The notes below the pieces were generated by a model that had not been told where the DNA came from, did not search any database, and saw only the letters and a list, made by a program, of their open reading frames with translations. From Novosphingobium sp. (GTDB taxonomy: Bacteria; Pseudomonadota; Alphaproteobacteria; Sphingomonadales; Sphingomonadaceae), in assembly GCA_016719755.1 (NCBI GenBank), contig JADJYM010000015.1:1-64000 (forward strand): a stretch of 64,000 nt of DNA. Direction: 5' to 3'. Positions 43,484-53,574 of the stretch are shown piece by piece. Position 1 is the first letter of the stretch; each line of letters begins with the position of its first letter. A program made the translations under genes and the position numbers.

Positions 43484-44589
43484 CGCGCCGCTTTCCAGGC
43501 CGTCACCCGGCGCGCATAGTCGGCGCGCAGGTTTTCCCAGAACAGCGGCACGTCATAGACGTGGTAATTGTTCCCCGGCAGGACATAGAGCCCCATGGTT
43601 GGCGCTCCGCCGAGCGACAGCGTTCCGTCCGGGCGGCACCCGGCAGGGGTGTAGGCGGGCTTGATCGTCCCGTCCTTGAGGCTGTCCCTGGGCACCAGCG
43701 TGCCAAGGTTGGCGCTGGCGGGGGCGCTGGCGCCCTGCGTGCCGGTCAGCGGGTTCCAGCACAGGAACTTCGCGCCCGCCAGGTTCGCTCCGTCCAGCCC
43801 CTTGTAACGGGCCATCGATTTGGTCATCGCCTCGGCGTCATAGGGCTCGCCAAAGCTCAGCCAGCTGGCGACGCAGCCCGGTTGATCCGGCGCGGTGCAG
43901 GCGGGCAGACCCATCTTCGGCAGGTCGTTTTCCAGCGCCACCGGCCAGCCCACGGCATAGACCGCCGCGATCCGCCCTGCGATAGGCTTGCCCGCGACCC
44001 GCTCGGCAATCAGGCGGCGCAGGTGGAAGGCGCCCTGGCTGTGCCCGGCCAGCACGATCGGCCGGTCCGTCGCTGCCTGCGCGACAAACTCGTCGAAGGC
44101 GGCCAGCACGTCGCCATAGGCGGCGTCGAGCGCCTGCTGCCCTTCGGGCTTGGCAGTGAAAAAGGCGCCGAACGCAGCCTGACGATAACGCGGCGACCAG
44201 ACCTCTGCCGCATTGGCAAAGGGACTGGCAAGCCCGCGCAGGAACAGGCGCGCGCGGTCCTGCGATTCGGCATCGTCCAACGGGGCGTTCCAGGCGTTGC
44301 GGGCAAGGTAGCTGGTCGGATGGACGAAGAACACGGCGGCATCGACCGGAACGGCGGGCCTGGCCCCTTCCGGTTGCCAGTGGACGGGATCACCGCTCAG
44401 CCCGGGGCGGGCGAACCACAGGGCATTGCCGGAATAGCGGCTGGCGGGCATCGCCGTCGGGGCGGTGAAGGGCTGCGAGGGCACGAAGGCCAGCTGCATC
44501 AGCCGGTCGCCCGCGAACTGGAAGGCCAGCCCCGCCGCCACGAACAGCGCGATCAGCACGGCCACGAGATAGAGGAACTTTCTCGCCAT
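43480..44589 (-). CDS. DUF3089 alpha/beta hydrolase-like protein
   Basis: 369 residues, with an N-terminal membrane anchor ('FLYLVAVLIALFVAAGLAFQ'). The core has 'VDAAVFFVHPTSYLARNAWN', 'RYRQAAFGAFF' and the nucleophile elbow 'TDRPIVLAGHSQGAFHLRRL' (G-H-S-Q-G), then 'KFLCWNPLTGTQGASAPASA' and 'NYHVYDVPLFWENLRADYAR' with a late His. DUF3089 proteins are lipase-like hydrolases of uncertain substrate, anchored in the inner membrane facing the periplasm. Confidence 0.85.
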   Translation of the reverse strand: MARKFLYLVAVLIALFVAAGLAFQFAGDRLMQLAFVPSQPFTAPTAMPASRYSGNALWFARPGLSGDPVHWQPEGARPAVPVDAAVFFVHPTSYLARNAWNAPLDDAESQDRARLFLRGLASPFANAAEVWSPRYRQAAFGAFFTAKPEGQQALDAAYGDVLAAFDEFVAQAATDRPIVLAGHSQGAFHLRRLIAERVAGKPIAGRIAAVYAVGWPVALENDLPKMGLPACTAPDQPGCVASWLSFGEPYDAEAMTKSMARYKGLDGANLAGAKFLCWNPLTGTQGASAPASANLGTLVPRDSLKDGTIKPAYTPAGCRPDGTLSLGGAPTMGLYVLPGNNYHVYDVPLFWENLRADYARRVTAWKAAR

Positions 44590-44593
44590 CAGG

Positions 44594-45748
44594 TCAGGTC
44601 CCGGCCGCTTGGTTCGAGGCCTCGTTGCGCATCGAGCGGTGTTCGAGCGCGACCTTGATCATCGCCACCAGCGGATCGGCCAGCGCCAGCCCCAGCACAC
44701 CGAACAGCGCGCCCATGATCAGCTGCGCCCCCAGCACCAGCGCCGGGGCAAGATCGGCGGTGTGCTTGGCGATCATCGGCACGATCAGGTTGCCATCGAC
44801 CGTCTGCACCACGACATAGACGATGATGCAGTAGATCCCCATGTCGGTGCCGCCGGAAAAGCCCACCAGCACCATCAGCGCGCCGGAAATCGGCGCACCG
44901 ATGTTGGGCAGGAAGGCCAGCAGGCCGGTCAGCACCGCCAGCAGTCCCGCCATCGGCACGCCATAGACGGCCAGCAGCAGCCAGGTGCCAATTCCCTCGA
45001 CCAGCATGCCCAGCAGCCGCCCGGCGAGCAGACGGCGCAGGGTCTTGCCCATTTCCAGGGCGGTCTCCTCGAATCCCTTGCGCTCGGCGGCCGGCAGCAG
45101 CCAGGCGAAGCCGCGCCGGTAAAGCTGGGGTTCGACCGCCAGGTAGATGCCCAGCACCGCGATCAGGAACATGGTGGTAAAGCCGCCCAGCACGCCCCCG
45201 ACCGCGCTGGTCAGCTGACCCAGCCCGCCAGCAACCTGATTGACGATGCCTTCCAGCGACTTGATGTCGATCGCCGCGCCGTTGGCCTTCAGCCATTCCA
45301 GCCCGCGCAAGGCCTGGGCCTGGACGATTTCGGGCAGCTGCGCGGCCTGTGCGGCGATCTGCGACCCGGCGTAAAGGCTGGTCCAGACCAGGAAGCCCAG
45401 CGCCGCGATCAGCACGATGGCTACCCGCCAGCCGCGCCCGATCGGCAGGACCCGGCCCAGCAGCCGCGCGCCCCCGTCGATCATCGCGGCAAAGACCATG
45501 CCGCCGAAAATCACCAGCAGGGGTTCGGCAAGGTAGATCGCCAGGCCGGTCAGCACCGCCATGCCGATCCACACCGCCGCGCGCTTCGCTTCCTGGCGCA
45601 GCAGCGGATCGGCGATGTCGGCGGGACTGGCGCTCTGTTCGGGAAGCTCTGCCCGGGCGATGGCGGCGGCGCGCGGCCGACGCGCGCGGCGGCGGGGGGA
45701 GGGGGCCTCTGCCACAGCCGGAACGGGCGGTTCGCTGCCTTGCGCCAT
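44594..45748 (-). CDS. AI-2E family transporter
   Basis: 384 residues. An Ala/Arg-rich cytoplasmic N-terminus (about 1-50) is followed by membrane helices ('AAVWIGMAVLTGLAIYLAEP', 'WRVAIVLIAALGFLVWTSLY') and a soluble middle, then 'LLAVLTGLLAFLPNIGAPIS' and 'VLGAQLIMGALFGVLGLALA'. This is the AI-2E/UPF0118 permease architecture, with members that export autoinducer-2 or exchange Na+/H+. It starts one base into the lepB stop (TGATG). The start at 45748 was chosen because a start farther upstream would lie in lepB. Confidence 0.88.
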   Translation of the reverse strand: MAQGSEPPVPAVAEAPSPRRRARRPRAAAIARAELPEQSASPADIADPLLRQEAKRAAVWIGMAVLTGLAIYLAEPLLVIFGGMVFAAMIDGGARLLGRVLPIGRGWRVAIVLIAALGFLVWTSLYAGSQIAAQAAQLPEIVQAQALRGLEWLKANGAAIDIKSLEGIVNQVAGGLGQLTSAVGGVLGGFTTMFLIAVLGIYLAVEPQLYRRGFAWLLPAAERKGFEETALEMGKTLRRLLAGRLLGMLVEGIGTWLLLAVYGVPMAGLLAVLTGLLAFLPNIGAPISGALMVLVGFSGGTDMGIYCIIVYVVVQTVDGNLIVPMIAKHTADLAPALVLGAQLIMGALFGVLGLALADPLVAMIKVALEHRSMRNEASNQAAGT

Positions 45749-46656
45749 CAGTTGCCTTTCTGTTGCACCATGTCGGGGCGCAGGCTGCGCCCGCTGCGGC
45801 CATCGCGCAAGGCTCCCCACCACGAAAGCGGATTGAGCTTCTGCGAACCGTTGAGCGAGAAGGTGACGAATTCGGCCCGCCCGCCCACGTCGGACAGCGG
45901 CACCGGCCCGCCCAGGCCATTTTCCCACAGCACCGCGCGGCTGTCGGCGGAATGGTCGCGGTTGTCGCCCATCACGAAGACGTGGCCCGCGGGCACCGTG
46001 ACCTCGTCCATGGTGTCAAGCTGCTGGCGCAGGTGGTCGAAGATCCGGTAGGTGGCGCCATTGGGCAGCGTTTCACGGAAGGTCGGCAGCTCGATCACCT
46101 CGCGGCCCGAGGGCAGGCGGGTGCGATAGGCGGCAAATTCGGCATAGCAGTGCTGGCCGAAATCGCAGGTCAGTTCGGGATCGGCGGGCAGCTGGACGGG
46201 CGGTTCCATCACCTGCGGCACGGGCTTGCCGTTCAGGATGATCTGACCGTCCTTCACCGCAATCCGGTCGCCCGGAAGCGCGACCACGCGCTTGATCAGG
46301 TCTTCCTTGCGGTTGCGGGGGACAACGATCACGATGTCGCCATAGGCGGGCGTGCTGCCCATGATCCGCCAGTCGCTGCGCGGCAGGAAATGGAAGCTCA
46401 CCGAAGCCCAGTTCCAGCCATAGGCATATTTCGACACGACCAGCCGGTCGCCGACCAGCAGGCTGGGCATCATCGAGATCGAGGGGATGTAGAACGGCTT
46501 GGCGATCAGGCTGTGAAACGCCAGCACGGCGGCCAGCATCAGGGCAAGGCCGCGTATCTCGGCAATCCAGTCGATCCGTTCCTTGGCGGGCGCGGGGGCT
46601 GGCCCGGTCGCGGCGCTGGCGGGGGCAGACGTGGTTTCGCTCTTCGGATCGCTCAC
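45748..46656 (-). CDS. lepB: Signal peptidase I
   Basis: 302 residues from GTG 46656. LepB removes signal peptides from exported proteins at the membrane. It has a Pro/Ala-rich start, one membrane helix '[20 protein letters not shown]', the nucleophile region '[20 protein letters not shown]', the Lys-bearing box '[20 protein letters not shown]' and '[20 protein letters not shown]'. The Ser/Lys dyad is complete. It overlaps acpS by 4 bp (GTGA). In many related genomes lepB is followed by rnc-era, but here an AI-2E permease follows. Confidence 0.94.
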   Translation of the reverse strand: MSDPKSETTSAPASAATGPAPAPAKERIDWIAEIRGLALMLAAVLAFHSLIAKPFYIPSISMMPSLLVGDRLVVSKYAYGWNWASVSFHFLPRSDWRIMGSTPAYGDIVIVVPRNRKEDLIKRVVALPGDRIAVKDGQIILNGKPVPQVMEPPVQLPADPELTCDFGQHCYAEFAAYRTRLPSGREVIELPTFRETLPNGATYRIFDHLRQQLDTMDEVTVPAGHVFVMGDNRDHSADSRAVLWENGLGGPVPLSDVGGRAEFVTFSLNGSQKLNPLSWWGALRDGRSGRSLRPDMVQQKGN

Positions 46657-47054
46657 AGCTTGCGTGCCTCGATGACTATGAAGGCCTGGGCCCATGGGTG
46701 ATCGTCGGTGAGTGTCAGGTGAACCACCGCTTCGTGGCCATCGGGAACCAGCCGGGCCAGCCGCGCCGCCGCCCCGCCGGTCAGCGCCAGGGTGGGGGCG
46801 CCGGTATGGAGGTTGACCACACCGATGTCGCGCATGAACACGCCGGCCTTGAAACCGGTGCCGACCGCCTTGGCAAAGGCCTCCTTGGCGGCGAAGCGCT
46901 TGGCCAGGGTGCCGGCCTTGGTAAAGGGGCGGCGCGCCGCCTTGGCGCGCTCCACCTCGGTAAAGACGCGCTGCTCGAAGCGTTCGCCGAAGCGTTCAAT
47001 CGAACTGGCGATCCGCTCGATGTTGCACAGGTCCGACCCGATCGCGATGATCAT
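46653..47054 (-). CDS. acpS: Holo-[acyl-carrier-protein] synthase
   Basis: 133 residues. AcpS transfers phosphopantetheine from CoA to apo-ACP. It has the family start '[20 protein letters not shown]' with metal-binding Asp, '[13 protein letters not shown]', and '[20 protein letters not shown]' with the Glu/Lys pair. It overlaps pdxJ by 4 bp (ATGA) and lepB by 4 bp. Confidence 0.95.
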   Translation of the reverse strand: MIIAIGSDLCNIERIASSIERFGERFEQRVFTEVERAKAARRPFTKAGTLAKRFAAKEAFAKAVGTGFKAGVFMRDIGVVNLHTGAPTLALTGGAAARLARLVPDGHEAVVHLTLTDDHPWAQAFIVIEARKL

Positions 47055-47782
47055 GCGCGCGCGGCGTCCATCAGCTCGCGCATCCGCCGCACGGCGGATT
47101 CCAGTCCGGTGAACACCGCCTCGCCGATCAGGTAGTGGCCGATGTTGAGTTCCGCCACCTGGGGAATCGCGGCGACCGGCATGACATTGTCATAGGTCAG
47201 GCCGTGGCCCGCGTGCGGCTCGATCCCCTCGCGCGCGGCGAGTTCGGCCATGGCCGACAGGCGGGCCAGTTCGCGCAGTTGCGCCTCGCCCGCCGCATGG
47301 GCGTACTCGCCGGTGTGGAGTTCGATCACCGGGGCCTTCAGCCGCAGCGCGGCCTCGACCTGGGCTTCCTCGGGCGCGATGAACAGGCTGACGCGGATCC
47401 CAGCGTCGGTCAGGCGCTGGACGATGGGGTACAGCCGGTTGTGCTGCCCCGCGGCATCCAGCCCGCCCTCGGTGGTGCGCTCCTCGCGCCGTTCGGGAAC
47501 GATGCAGGCGGCGTGGGGGCGGTGGGCCAGCGCAATGGCCAGCATTTCTTCGGTCGCGGCCATTTCCAGGTTGAGCGGCAGGCCGGTGGCGGCCTGAATC
47601 CGCGCGAGGTCGGAATCGCGGATATGGCGACGATCCTCGCGCAGGTGCGCGGTGATCCCGTCGCCGCCGCAGGCCGCGACGATTTCCGCCGCGCGCACCG
47701 GATCGGGGTGATCGCCGCCGCGCGCGTTGCGGATCGTGGCGACATGGTCGATGTTCACGCCGAGACGGAGCGGGATGGGCAT
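47051..47782 (-). CDS. pdxJ: Pyridoxine 5'-phosphate synthase
   Basis: 243 residues of the TIM-barrel PdxJ, which condenses deoxyxylulose-5-phosphate and 3-amino-1-hydroxyacetone phosphate. Motifs are '[20 protein letters not shown]', '[20 protein letters not shown]', '[19 protein letters not shown]' and '[16 protein letters not shown]', with '[20 protein letters not shown]' and '[18 protein letters not shown]' at the end. The start ATG is at 47782. The 8-bp gap to pyrE suggests co-transcription. Confidence 0.97.
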   Translation of the reverse strand: MPIPLRLGVNIDHVATIRNARGGDHPDPVRAAEIVAACGGDGITAHLREDRRHIRDSDLARIQAATGLPLNLEMAATEEMLAIALAHRPHAACIVPERREERTTEGGLDAAGQHNRLYPIVQRLTDAGIRVSLFIAPEEAQVEAALRLKAPVIELHTGEYAHAAGEAQLRELARLSAMAELAAREGIEPHAGHGLTYDNVMPVAAIPQVAELNIGHYLIGEAVFTGLESAVRRMRELMDAARA

Positions 47783-47790
47783 CGTTGTCC

Positions 47791-48375
47791 TCAGGTCTGG
47801 GCGCGGCTGCCCGGCTTGATCGCGGGCGTGGCGGCAAGTTCGGGCGGCACTTCGTCGGGCGCCCAGGTGGGGAAGTTGAGGGCGATCAGCGGGTAGAAGG
47901 GCACGCCCAGGTCCACGCTGCCGGCTGACCGGTCGACCAGCGCGGCGGCAGCGATCACTTCGCCCCCGGCCTGCTCGATCGCCTGAATCGCCTCGCGGCT
48001 CGACAGGCCGGTGGTGACGACGTCCTCGACCAGCAGCACCTTGTCGCCCGGTTCGATGGCAAAACCGCGGCGCAGCTCGAACTTGCCGGTGGGTCGTTCG
48101 ACGAACATTGCCTCGAGTCCCAGGGCTCGGCCCATCTCGTGGCCGATGATCACCCCGCCCATCGCGGGCGAGACCACCCGGGTCAGTTCCTTCTTCAGTT
48201 CGCGCGGGAGCCTGGCCGCGAGCGCGAGCGCGAGGCGGCTGGCGCGCATCGGATCCATCAGCACGCGGGCGCACTGCAGGTAATGGGCGCTGTGGCGACC
48301 CGAGGAGAGAAGGAAATGACCTTCCAGCAGGGCCTTGCTCGCCCGGAACTCGGCAAGCACGTCGTCATCCTGCAT
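47791..48375 (-). CDS. pyrE: Orotate phosphoribosyltransferase
   Basis: 194 residues, PRPP-dependent. PyrE makes orotidine-5'-phosphate in pyrimidine synthesis. Motifs are '[20 protein letters not shown]', '[20 protein letters not shown]', '[20 protein letters not shown]' and the PRPP loop '[20 protein letters not shown]'. It is the first gene of the leftward operon, which lies back to back with coxB across a 196-bp spacer. Confidence 0.96.
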   Translation of the reverse strand: MQDDDVLAEFRASKALLEGHFLLSSGRHSAHYLQCARVLMDPMRASRLALALAARLPRELKKELTRVVSPAMGGVIIGHEMGRALGLEAMFVERPTGKFELRRGFAIEPGDKVLLVEDVVTTGLSSREAIQAIEQAGGEVIAAAALVDRSAGSVDLGVPFYPLIALNFPTWAPDEVPPELAATPAIKPGSRAQT

Positions 48376-48571
48376 GGTCTGAATGGCCTTTCGCTAATTT
48401 AAGGAGGCCCTGTTGCAGGGCCGTCCATGATCAGTGTCAAAAATTCCCCTAGAGGCGCTTGAGGTGCCCCGCAAGCGCGCGTATAGGCCCCGTGAAAATC
48501 TGTCTCCCAAGGGGGCGGAAGGGGGCATGGTTGTTCTTCCGCCGGCATAGGAAAGCGAAAGCACAGGAACG

Positions 48572-49723
48572 ATGAGATTCGGCCAAAATGCCCGCGTCGC
48601 GGGTCGCACGATCAAGGCATTCGGCGTGGCGCTCGCGCTGCTCGCCGCGCCGCAGGCCGCGTTTGCACAGGACGCCGCCGCTGTGGCCAGCCCTGCCGCC
48701 AGCGCCGCCGCCACGAGCGAGGCGGCCCCGGCCGCCGCGCCCGCCGCGCCCGCCGCTGCCGAAGCGGTTGCCGCTCCGGCCGCTGCTCCGGCGCCGGCGA
48801 CTCCGGCCGTCGATCCCAACGATCCGCGTTTCAAGATTGCCGAGGGTGGCTACACTCCGATGGCGCCCACCGCGGGCAAGGGCATGCCGGTCGATAAGGG
48901 CATTGCCCTGCAGGACCAGTATTCCGAAACCGGCGAATATGCCCGCTGGATGCACGATGCCATCCTGATGCCGGTGATCGTCGCGATCTCGCTGCTGGTG
49001 CTGTTCCTGCTGATCTACATCATCGGCCGCTACAACAAGCGCGCCAACCCGGTCGCTTCGAAGACGAGCCACAACACCCTGCTCGAAGTGATCTGGACCG
49101 GCGTGCCGGTGCTGATCCTGGTCGCCATCGCGGTGCCCTCGATCACGCTGATCGCCAAGCAGTTCAAGCCGGCCCCGGCCAAGGCGCTGACCATCAAGGC
49201 GACCGGCAACCAGTGGTACTGGACCTACACCTATGTCGACAACGGCGGGTTCGAAGTCATCTCGAACATGCTGAAGGAAACGAACGAGGTGAAGGAGGGC
49301 GAGCGCGCCCGCACCGACGTCGATGGTCCGGCGCAGCTGGCGGTTGACTACCGCATGGTCGTTCCGGCCGGCGAGCCGATCCGCATGGAAGTGACCGCCG
49401 CCGACGTGATCCACTCGTTCGCGGTGCCTTCGCTGTGGTTCAAGATCGACGGTGTTCCGGGCCGGATCAACGAAAAGGTGATGTTCATCAAGGAACCGGG
49501 CGTCTACTTCGGCCAGTGCTCGGAACTGTGCGGCGTTCGCCATGGTTATATGCCGATCGCGATCGAGGCCCTGCCGCGCGACAAGTTCAACGCCTGGGTC
49601 ATGACCCAGGCCGGCGGGAAGATCGACGGGCTGCCCGAAGCGCCCGCCGCCGCGGCCGCCGCTCCTGCCGCAGCTGCCGCTCCGGCCGCCGCCGCTCCCG
49701 CTTCGCCGGCTCCCGCCGCCTGA
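48572..49723 (+). CDS. coxB: Cytochrome c oxidase subunit II
   Basis: 383 residues, the CuA subunit of an aa3-type oxidase. A signal segment 'TIKAFGVALALLAAPQAAFA' is followed by a long Ala/Pro tract (about 35-85), two transmembrane helices ('ILMPVIVAISLLVLFLLIYI', 'LEVIWTGVPVLILVAIAVPS') and the cupredoxin domain with 'WYWTYTYVDNGGF', 'DVIHSFAVPSLWFKIDGVPG' and the CuA site 'FGQCSELCGVRHGYMPIAIE' (Cys316, Cys320, His324, Met327, with the upstream His281). A second Ala/Pro tail ends the protein. Followed 32 bp later by ctaD. Begins the oxidase operon. Confidence 0.96.
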   Translation: MRFGQNARVAGRTIKAFGVALALLAAPQAAFAQDAAAVASPAASAAATSEAAPAAAPAAPAAAEAVAAPAAAPAPATPAVDPNDPRFKIAEGGYTPMAPTAGKGMPVDKGIALQDQYSETGEYARWMHDAILMPVIVAISLLVLFLLIYIIGRYNKRANPVASKTSHNTLLEVIWTGVPVLILVAIAVPSITLIAKQFKPAPAKALTIKATGNQWYWTYTYVDNGGFEVISNMLKETNEVKEGERARTDVDGPAQLAVDYRMVVPAGEPIRMEVTAADVIHSFAVPSLWFKIDGVPGRINEKVMFIKEPGVYFGQCSELCGVRHGYMPIAIEALPRDKFNAWVMTQAGGKIDGLPEAPAAAAAAPAAAAAPAAAAPASPAPAA

Positions 49724-49755
49724 GCCCCCGCATTTAGGACAAGGTTCCAGACGCC

Positions 49756-51447
49756 ATGGCTACCACCGCCGACACATTCCAGGCCCACGACGACGCGGGC
49801 CACGCGCATCACGATCATGATCACAAGCCGGGCTTCTTCGCCCGCTGGTTCATGTCGACCAACCACAAGGACATCGGGACGCTGTACCTGATCTTCGCGA
49901 TCTTCGCGGGGCTTATCGGCGGCGCCTTCTCGGGCTTCATGCGGCTTGAACTGGCCCAGCCGGGGATCCAGCACCTGGGCACCATTGCCAAGCTGTTCGG
50001 CGAACCCAACGCCACGTTCGACCAGTCGCTCCACCTGTGGAACGTGCTGATCACCGCGCACGGCCTGATCATGGTGTTCTTCATGGTCATGCCGGCGATC
50101 ATCGGCGGCTTTGGCAACTGGTTCGTGCCGATCATGATCGGCGCGCCGGACATGGCCTTCCCGCGCATGAACAACATCTCGTTCTGGCTGACCGTGGCGG
50201 GCTTCATCTCGCTGCTGACCTCGGCCTTCGTGCCGGGCGGCGCGGGTAACGGCGCGGGCATCGGCTGGACGGCCTATGCGCCGCTTTCGACCCAGGACAA
50301 GATCGGCAATCCGGCAACGGACTTCGCGATCTTCTCGCTCCACCTCGCGGGTGCGGCGTCGATCATGGGCGCGATCAACTTCATCACCACCATTCTCAAC
50401 ATGCGCGCGCCGGGGATGACCCTGCACAAGATGCCGCTGTTCGTGTGGTCGGTGCTGGTTACCGCCTTCCTGCTGCTGCTGGCTCTGCCGGTGCTCGCCG
50501 CGGCGATCACCATGCTGCTGACCGACCGCAACTTCGGCACCACCTTCTTCGATCCCGCCGGCGGCGGCGATCCGGTGCTCTACCAGCACCTGTTCTGGTT
50601 CTTCGGCCACCCCGAAGTTTACATCATGATCCTGCCGGCCTTCGGCATCATCAGCCAGATCGTCTCGACCTTCTCGAAGAAGCCGGTGTTCGGCTACCTT
50701 GGCATGGCCTACGCGATGGTTGCCATCGGCGTGGTGGGCTTCATCGTCTGGGCGCACCACATGTACACCGCCGGCCTGTCGGTCGACACCAAGATGTACT
50801 TCACCGCTGCAACCATGGTGATCGCCGTGCCCACCGGCATCAAGATCTTCTCGTGGATCGCGACGATGTGGGGCGGTTCGATCGAGTTCAAGTCGCCGAT
50901 GGTCTGGGCGCTGGGCTTCATCTTCCTGTTCACCGTGGGCGGCGTGACCGGCGTGGTCCTGGCCAACGGCGGCGTCGATGACGTGCTGCACGATACCTAC
51001 TACGTGGTCGGCCACTTCCACTACGTGCTCTCGCTGGGCGCGGTGACGGGCCTGTTCGCCGGCTTCTATTACTGGTTCCCGAAGATGAGCGGCCGGATGC
51101 ACTCCGAGTTCCTCAGCCACCTGCACTTCTGGGTGTTCTTCGTGGGCGTGAACACGATCTTCTTCCCGATGCACTTCCTGGGCCTCCAGGGAATGCCGCG
51201 GCGCTATCCGGATTACACCCCGGCCTATGCCTACTGGAACGAGATCGCGAGCATCGGCTACCTGATCCTGCTGGCATCGATGGTAATCTGGTTCATCAAC
51301 ATCATCTATGCCTTCACCATGGGCAAGAAGGCGGCCGACAACTATTGGGGCGAAGGCGCGAACACGCTGGAGTGGACCCTGTCGAGCCCGCCGCCGTTCC
51401 ACCAGTTCGAGACCCTGCCCGTCATCGACGACAAGGCTCACCACTGA
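49756..51447 (+). CDS. ctaD: Cytochrome c oxidase subunit I
   Basis: 563 residues, 12 membrane helices of the heme-copper oxidase superfamily. The Cu/heme ligands include His285 in '[20 protein letters not shown]' with the cross-linked Tyr289, His334-His335 in '[20 protein letters not shown]', and the later heme His region '[20 protein letters not shown]'. The His-rich N-terminus ('[16 protein letters not shown]') precedes '[20 protein letters not shown]'. It is the proton-pumping catalytic subunit. It ends before the terminator at 51473. Confidence 0.98.
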   Translation: MATTADTFQAHDDAGHAHHDHDHKPGFFARWFMSTNHKDIGTLYLIFAIFAGLIGGAFSGFMRLELAQPGIQHLGTIAKLFGEPNATFDQSLHLWNVLITAHGLIMVFFMVMPAIIGGFGNWFVPIMIGAPDMAFPRMNNISFWLTVAGFISLLTSAFVPGGAGNGAGIGWTAYAPLSTQDKIGNPATDFAIFSLHLAGAASIMGAINFITTILNMRAPGMTLHKMPLFVWSVLVTAFLLLLALPVLAAAITMLLTDRNFGTTFFDPAGGGDPVLYQHLFWFFGHPEVYIMILPAFGIISQIVSTFSKKPVFGYLGMAYAMVAIGVVGFIVWAHHMYTAGLSVDTKMYFTAATMVIAVPTGIKIFSWIATMWGGSIEFKSPMVWALGFIFLFTVGGVTGVVLANGGVDDVLHDTYYVVGHFHYVLSLGAVTGLFAGFYYWFPKMSGRMHSEFLSHLHFWVFFVGVNTIFFPMHFLGLQGMPRRYPDYTPAYAYWNEIASIGYLILLASMVIWFINIIYAFTMGKKAADNYWGEGANTLEWTLSSPPPFHQFETLPVIDDKAHH

Positions 51448-51472
51448 TCGGATCGGCAACTGCCGAAACACG

Positions 51473-51507
51473 AAACGCCCCGGCCAGCCGCCGGGGCGTT
51501 TTCGTTT
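51473..51507 (+). terminator. Rho-independent terminator after ctaD
   Basis: AAACGCCCCGGC (51473-51484), loop CAGCC, then GCCGGGGCGTTT (51490-51501), a 12-bp perfect stem, followed by TTCGTTT. It lies 25 bp after the ctaD stop, so the coxB-ctaD transcript can end here and the downstream genes need their own promoter or readthrough. Confidence 0.88.
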
Positions 51508-51514
51508 GGGAAAC

Positions 51515-51620
51515 CCATTTCGTCGTTGCGAGCGGCGCAGCCGCGCGGCAATCCATGGCGCAAGAGCTCTGCCGCTCTGGATTGCTTCGTCGCTGCGCTG
51601 CTCGCTAGGACGATGCAGGA
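51515..51620. repeat. Dispersed alphaproteobacterial repeat
   Basis: CGTCGTTGCGAGCGGCGCAGC, CGGCAATCCATGG, CTCTGGATTGC and CGTCGCTGCGCTGCTCGC, ending GACGATG, form the inverted-repeat pattern (GCAATCC/GGATTGC around a short centre) also seen degraded at 4775-4870. There is no gene. Confidence 0.6.
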
Positions 51621-51660
51621 TGACGGAGGGCGCTATCCTCCGGCGAACAGGAGACGCTGA

Positions 51661-52632
51661 ATGCCCGAATTCCGCACCATCGATACCGGTGAAGTGAGCC
51701 TGCGCTGCGCCATTGAAGGGTCAGGCCCGCTGGCGATCATGGTCCACGGCTTTCCCGAAAGCTGGTATTCGTGGCGCCACCAGATCGGCCCGGTGGCCGG
51801 GGCGGGCTTCACTGCCTGCGCGATCGACGTGCGCGGCTATGGCGGGTCGGACAAACCCGAACCGGTTGACGCCTATGCGATGGAGCGGCTGATCGGCGAT
51901 CTTGTCGGCCTGGCCGATGCGCTGTCTCCCGGTGAGCCGGTGGTGCTGATCGGGCATGACTGGGGCGCGCCGATCGTCTGGAATTCGGCCTTCACCCGGC
52001 CCGACCGGTTCCGCGCGGTGGCCGGCCTTTCGGTACCCTTCGCGGGCGCGCCGCAGCGCCCCTTCACCGAGGTGTTCCGCGAGGCGTTTACCTCCAGGGG
52101 CCGGTTCTTCTATCAGGAATACTTCCAGCAGCCCGGCGTGGCCGAGGCCGAGGCCGAGGCCGATCCGCGCGCTTTCGTGCGGCGGATGATGTATTCGATT
52201 TCGGGCGACGTGCCCGAAGGCGATTACTGGTCCAAGCCCGCCGGCGCGACCTTCCTGGAAGGCCTGCCCGACGTGGCCGACCCCGAGGGCCTGCCCGCCT
52301 GGCTCAATGACGCGGACCTTTCGTTCTACGAGGGCGAGTTCAGGGCATCGGGCTTTCGCGGCCCGCTCAACCGCTATCGCAACCACGAGGCGGACTACGA
52401 ATTCCTCAAGGCCTGGGCGGGCAGGCAACTGGAGCAGCCATGCCTGTTCATCGGCGGCAGCCGCGATCCGGCGACCACGCTGTTCGGCGGCGTTGCCGAC
52501 CCTGTCGCCATGATGCGGATGTTCGCGCCGCGCGTTGAAGGGCACGTTCTGGAAGGCTGCGGACACTGGACCCAGCAGGAGCGGCCGCAAGAAGTGAACG
52601 CATTGCTGATCGACTGGTTGAAGCGACTCTGA
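51661..52632 (+). CDS. Alpha/beta hydrolase, epoxide-hydrolase-like
   Basis: 323 residues. The oxyanion motif '[20 protein letters not shown]' (H-G-F-P-E-S), '[14 protein letters not shown]' and the nucleophile elbow '[20 protein letters not shown]' place Asp100 as nucleophile. The cap domain and late His in '[20 protein letters not shown]' complete an epoxide hydrolase or haloalkane dehalogenase-like active site. It sits between the ctaD terminator and ctaB, an unusual position with no link to the oxidase. The substrate is unknown; a dehalogenase is the main alternative. Confidence 0.88.
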   Translation: MPEFRTIDTGEVSLRCAIEGSGPLAIMVHGFPESWYSWRHQIGPVAGAGFTACAIDVRGYGGSDKPEPVDAYAMERLIGDLVGLADALSPGEPVVLIGHDWGAPIVWNSAFTRPDRFRAVAGLSVPFAGAPQRPFTEVFREAFTSRGRFFYQEYFQQPGVAEAEAEADPRAFVRRMMYSISGDVPEGDYWSKPAGATFLEGLPDVADPEGLPAWLNDADLSFYEGEFRASGFRGPLNRYRNHEADYEFLKAWAGRQLEQPCLFIGGSRDPATTLFGGVADPVAMMRMFAPRVEGHVLEGCGHWTQQERPQEVNALLIDWLKRL

Positions 52633-52655
52633 GCAGGCCCTATAGGGCGCGCGAC

Positions 52656-53570
52656 ATGACCGCTTCCGCAGCCTCCGCCGCCCATCCGCTACCGGCCGAC
52701 TGGCGCGATTTCTTCGCGCTGACCAAGCCCCGGGTGATGAGCCTGGTGATCTTCACCGGCCTGTGCGGCCTGCTGGCCGCACCGGTTTCGATCGATCCGG
52801 TTATCGGCTTCACCGCGATCCTGTGCATCGCCCTGGGGGCGGGCGGTTCGGCCGCGCTCAACCAGTGGTGGGAAGCCGATCTCGATGCCATGATGAAGCG
52901 CACCGCCAGCCGCCCGCTGCCCGCCGGGCGGATGGAGCGGACCTCGGCACGCGATTTCGGCGTGGGCCTCTCGGCCGCCTCGGTGATGATCATGGGTGTC
53001 GCGGTGGGCTGGCTGGCGGCGGCGATCCTTGCCCTGTCGATTGTCTACTATTCGGTGGTCTACACCGTCTGGCTGAAGCCGCGCACCCCGCAGAACATCG
53101 TGATCGGCGGCGGGGCCGGGGCCTTTCCGCCGATGATCGGCTGGATCGCGGCGACCGGCGAGGTCACGCTGATGCCGGTCCTGCTGTTCGCGATCATCTT
53201 CTTCTGGACCCCGCCGCATTTCTGGGCGCTCGCGCTGTTCGTGGAAACGGACTACGCCAAGGCCGGAATCCCGATGATGCCGGTGGTTGCCGGGCACCAG
53301 TCCACCCGTCGCCAGATCCTGGTCTATGCCGTGCTGATGCTGCCGATCAGCCTGGCGCCGTTCTGGCTGGCCGTCGCGGGCTGGCTCTATGGCGCATCGG
53401 CGCTGCTGCTGTCGGGCGTGTTCCTGCTGCTGGCGCTGCGCGTTGCGGTGTTCCGGGGCGGCGCCGGCGATATGGACATGCGCCCCGAAAAGCGCCTGTT
53501 CGCCTATTCCGTGCTGTACCTTTTCGCCCTGTTCGCCGCGCTGGTGGCGGACCGTTACCTGGTGGGATGA
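52656..53570 (+). CDS. ctaB: Heme O synthase (protoheme IX farnesyltransferase)
   Basis: 304 residues with about nine membrane helices. The prenyl-binding motif '[20 protein letters not shown]' followed by '[18 protein letters not shown]' and the second loop '[20 protein letters not shown]' are typical. The enzyme farnesylates heme b to heme o, precursor of heme a for the oxidase encoded around it. The start at ATG 52656 follows AGG. Named ctaB/cyoE in different organisms. Confidence 0.95.
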   Translation: MTASAASAAHPLPADWRDFFALTKPRVMSLVIFTGLCGLLAAPVSIDPVIGFTAILCIALGAGGSAALNQWWEADLDAMMKRTASRPLPAGRMERTSARDFGVGLSAASVMIMGVAVGWLAAAILALSIVYYSVVYTVWLKPRTPQNIVIGGGAGAFPPMIGWIAATGEVTLMPVLLFAIIFFWTPPHFWALALFVETDYAKAGIPMMPVVAGHQSTRRQILVYAVLMLPISLAPFWLAVAGWLYGASALLLSGVFLLLALRVAVFRGGAGDMDMRPEKRLFAYSVLYLFALFAALVADRYLVG

Positions 53571-53574
53571 TCCG

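Noticed and set aside
45748-46695. lepB starting at the upstream ATG 46695 within acpS
   Set aside because: The GTG at 46656 overlapping the acpS stop (GTGA) is the typical coupled start, and the extra residues come from the acpS coding region.
49546-51471. Long 641-codon frame on the minus strand opposite ctaD
   Set aside because: It is His/Asp/Glu-rich without hydrophobic core pattern and mirrors the strongly conserved ctaD; a composition shadow of high-GC coding DNA.
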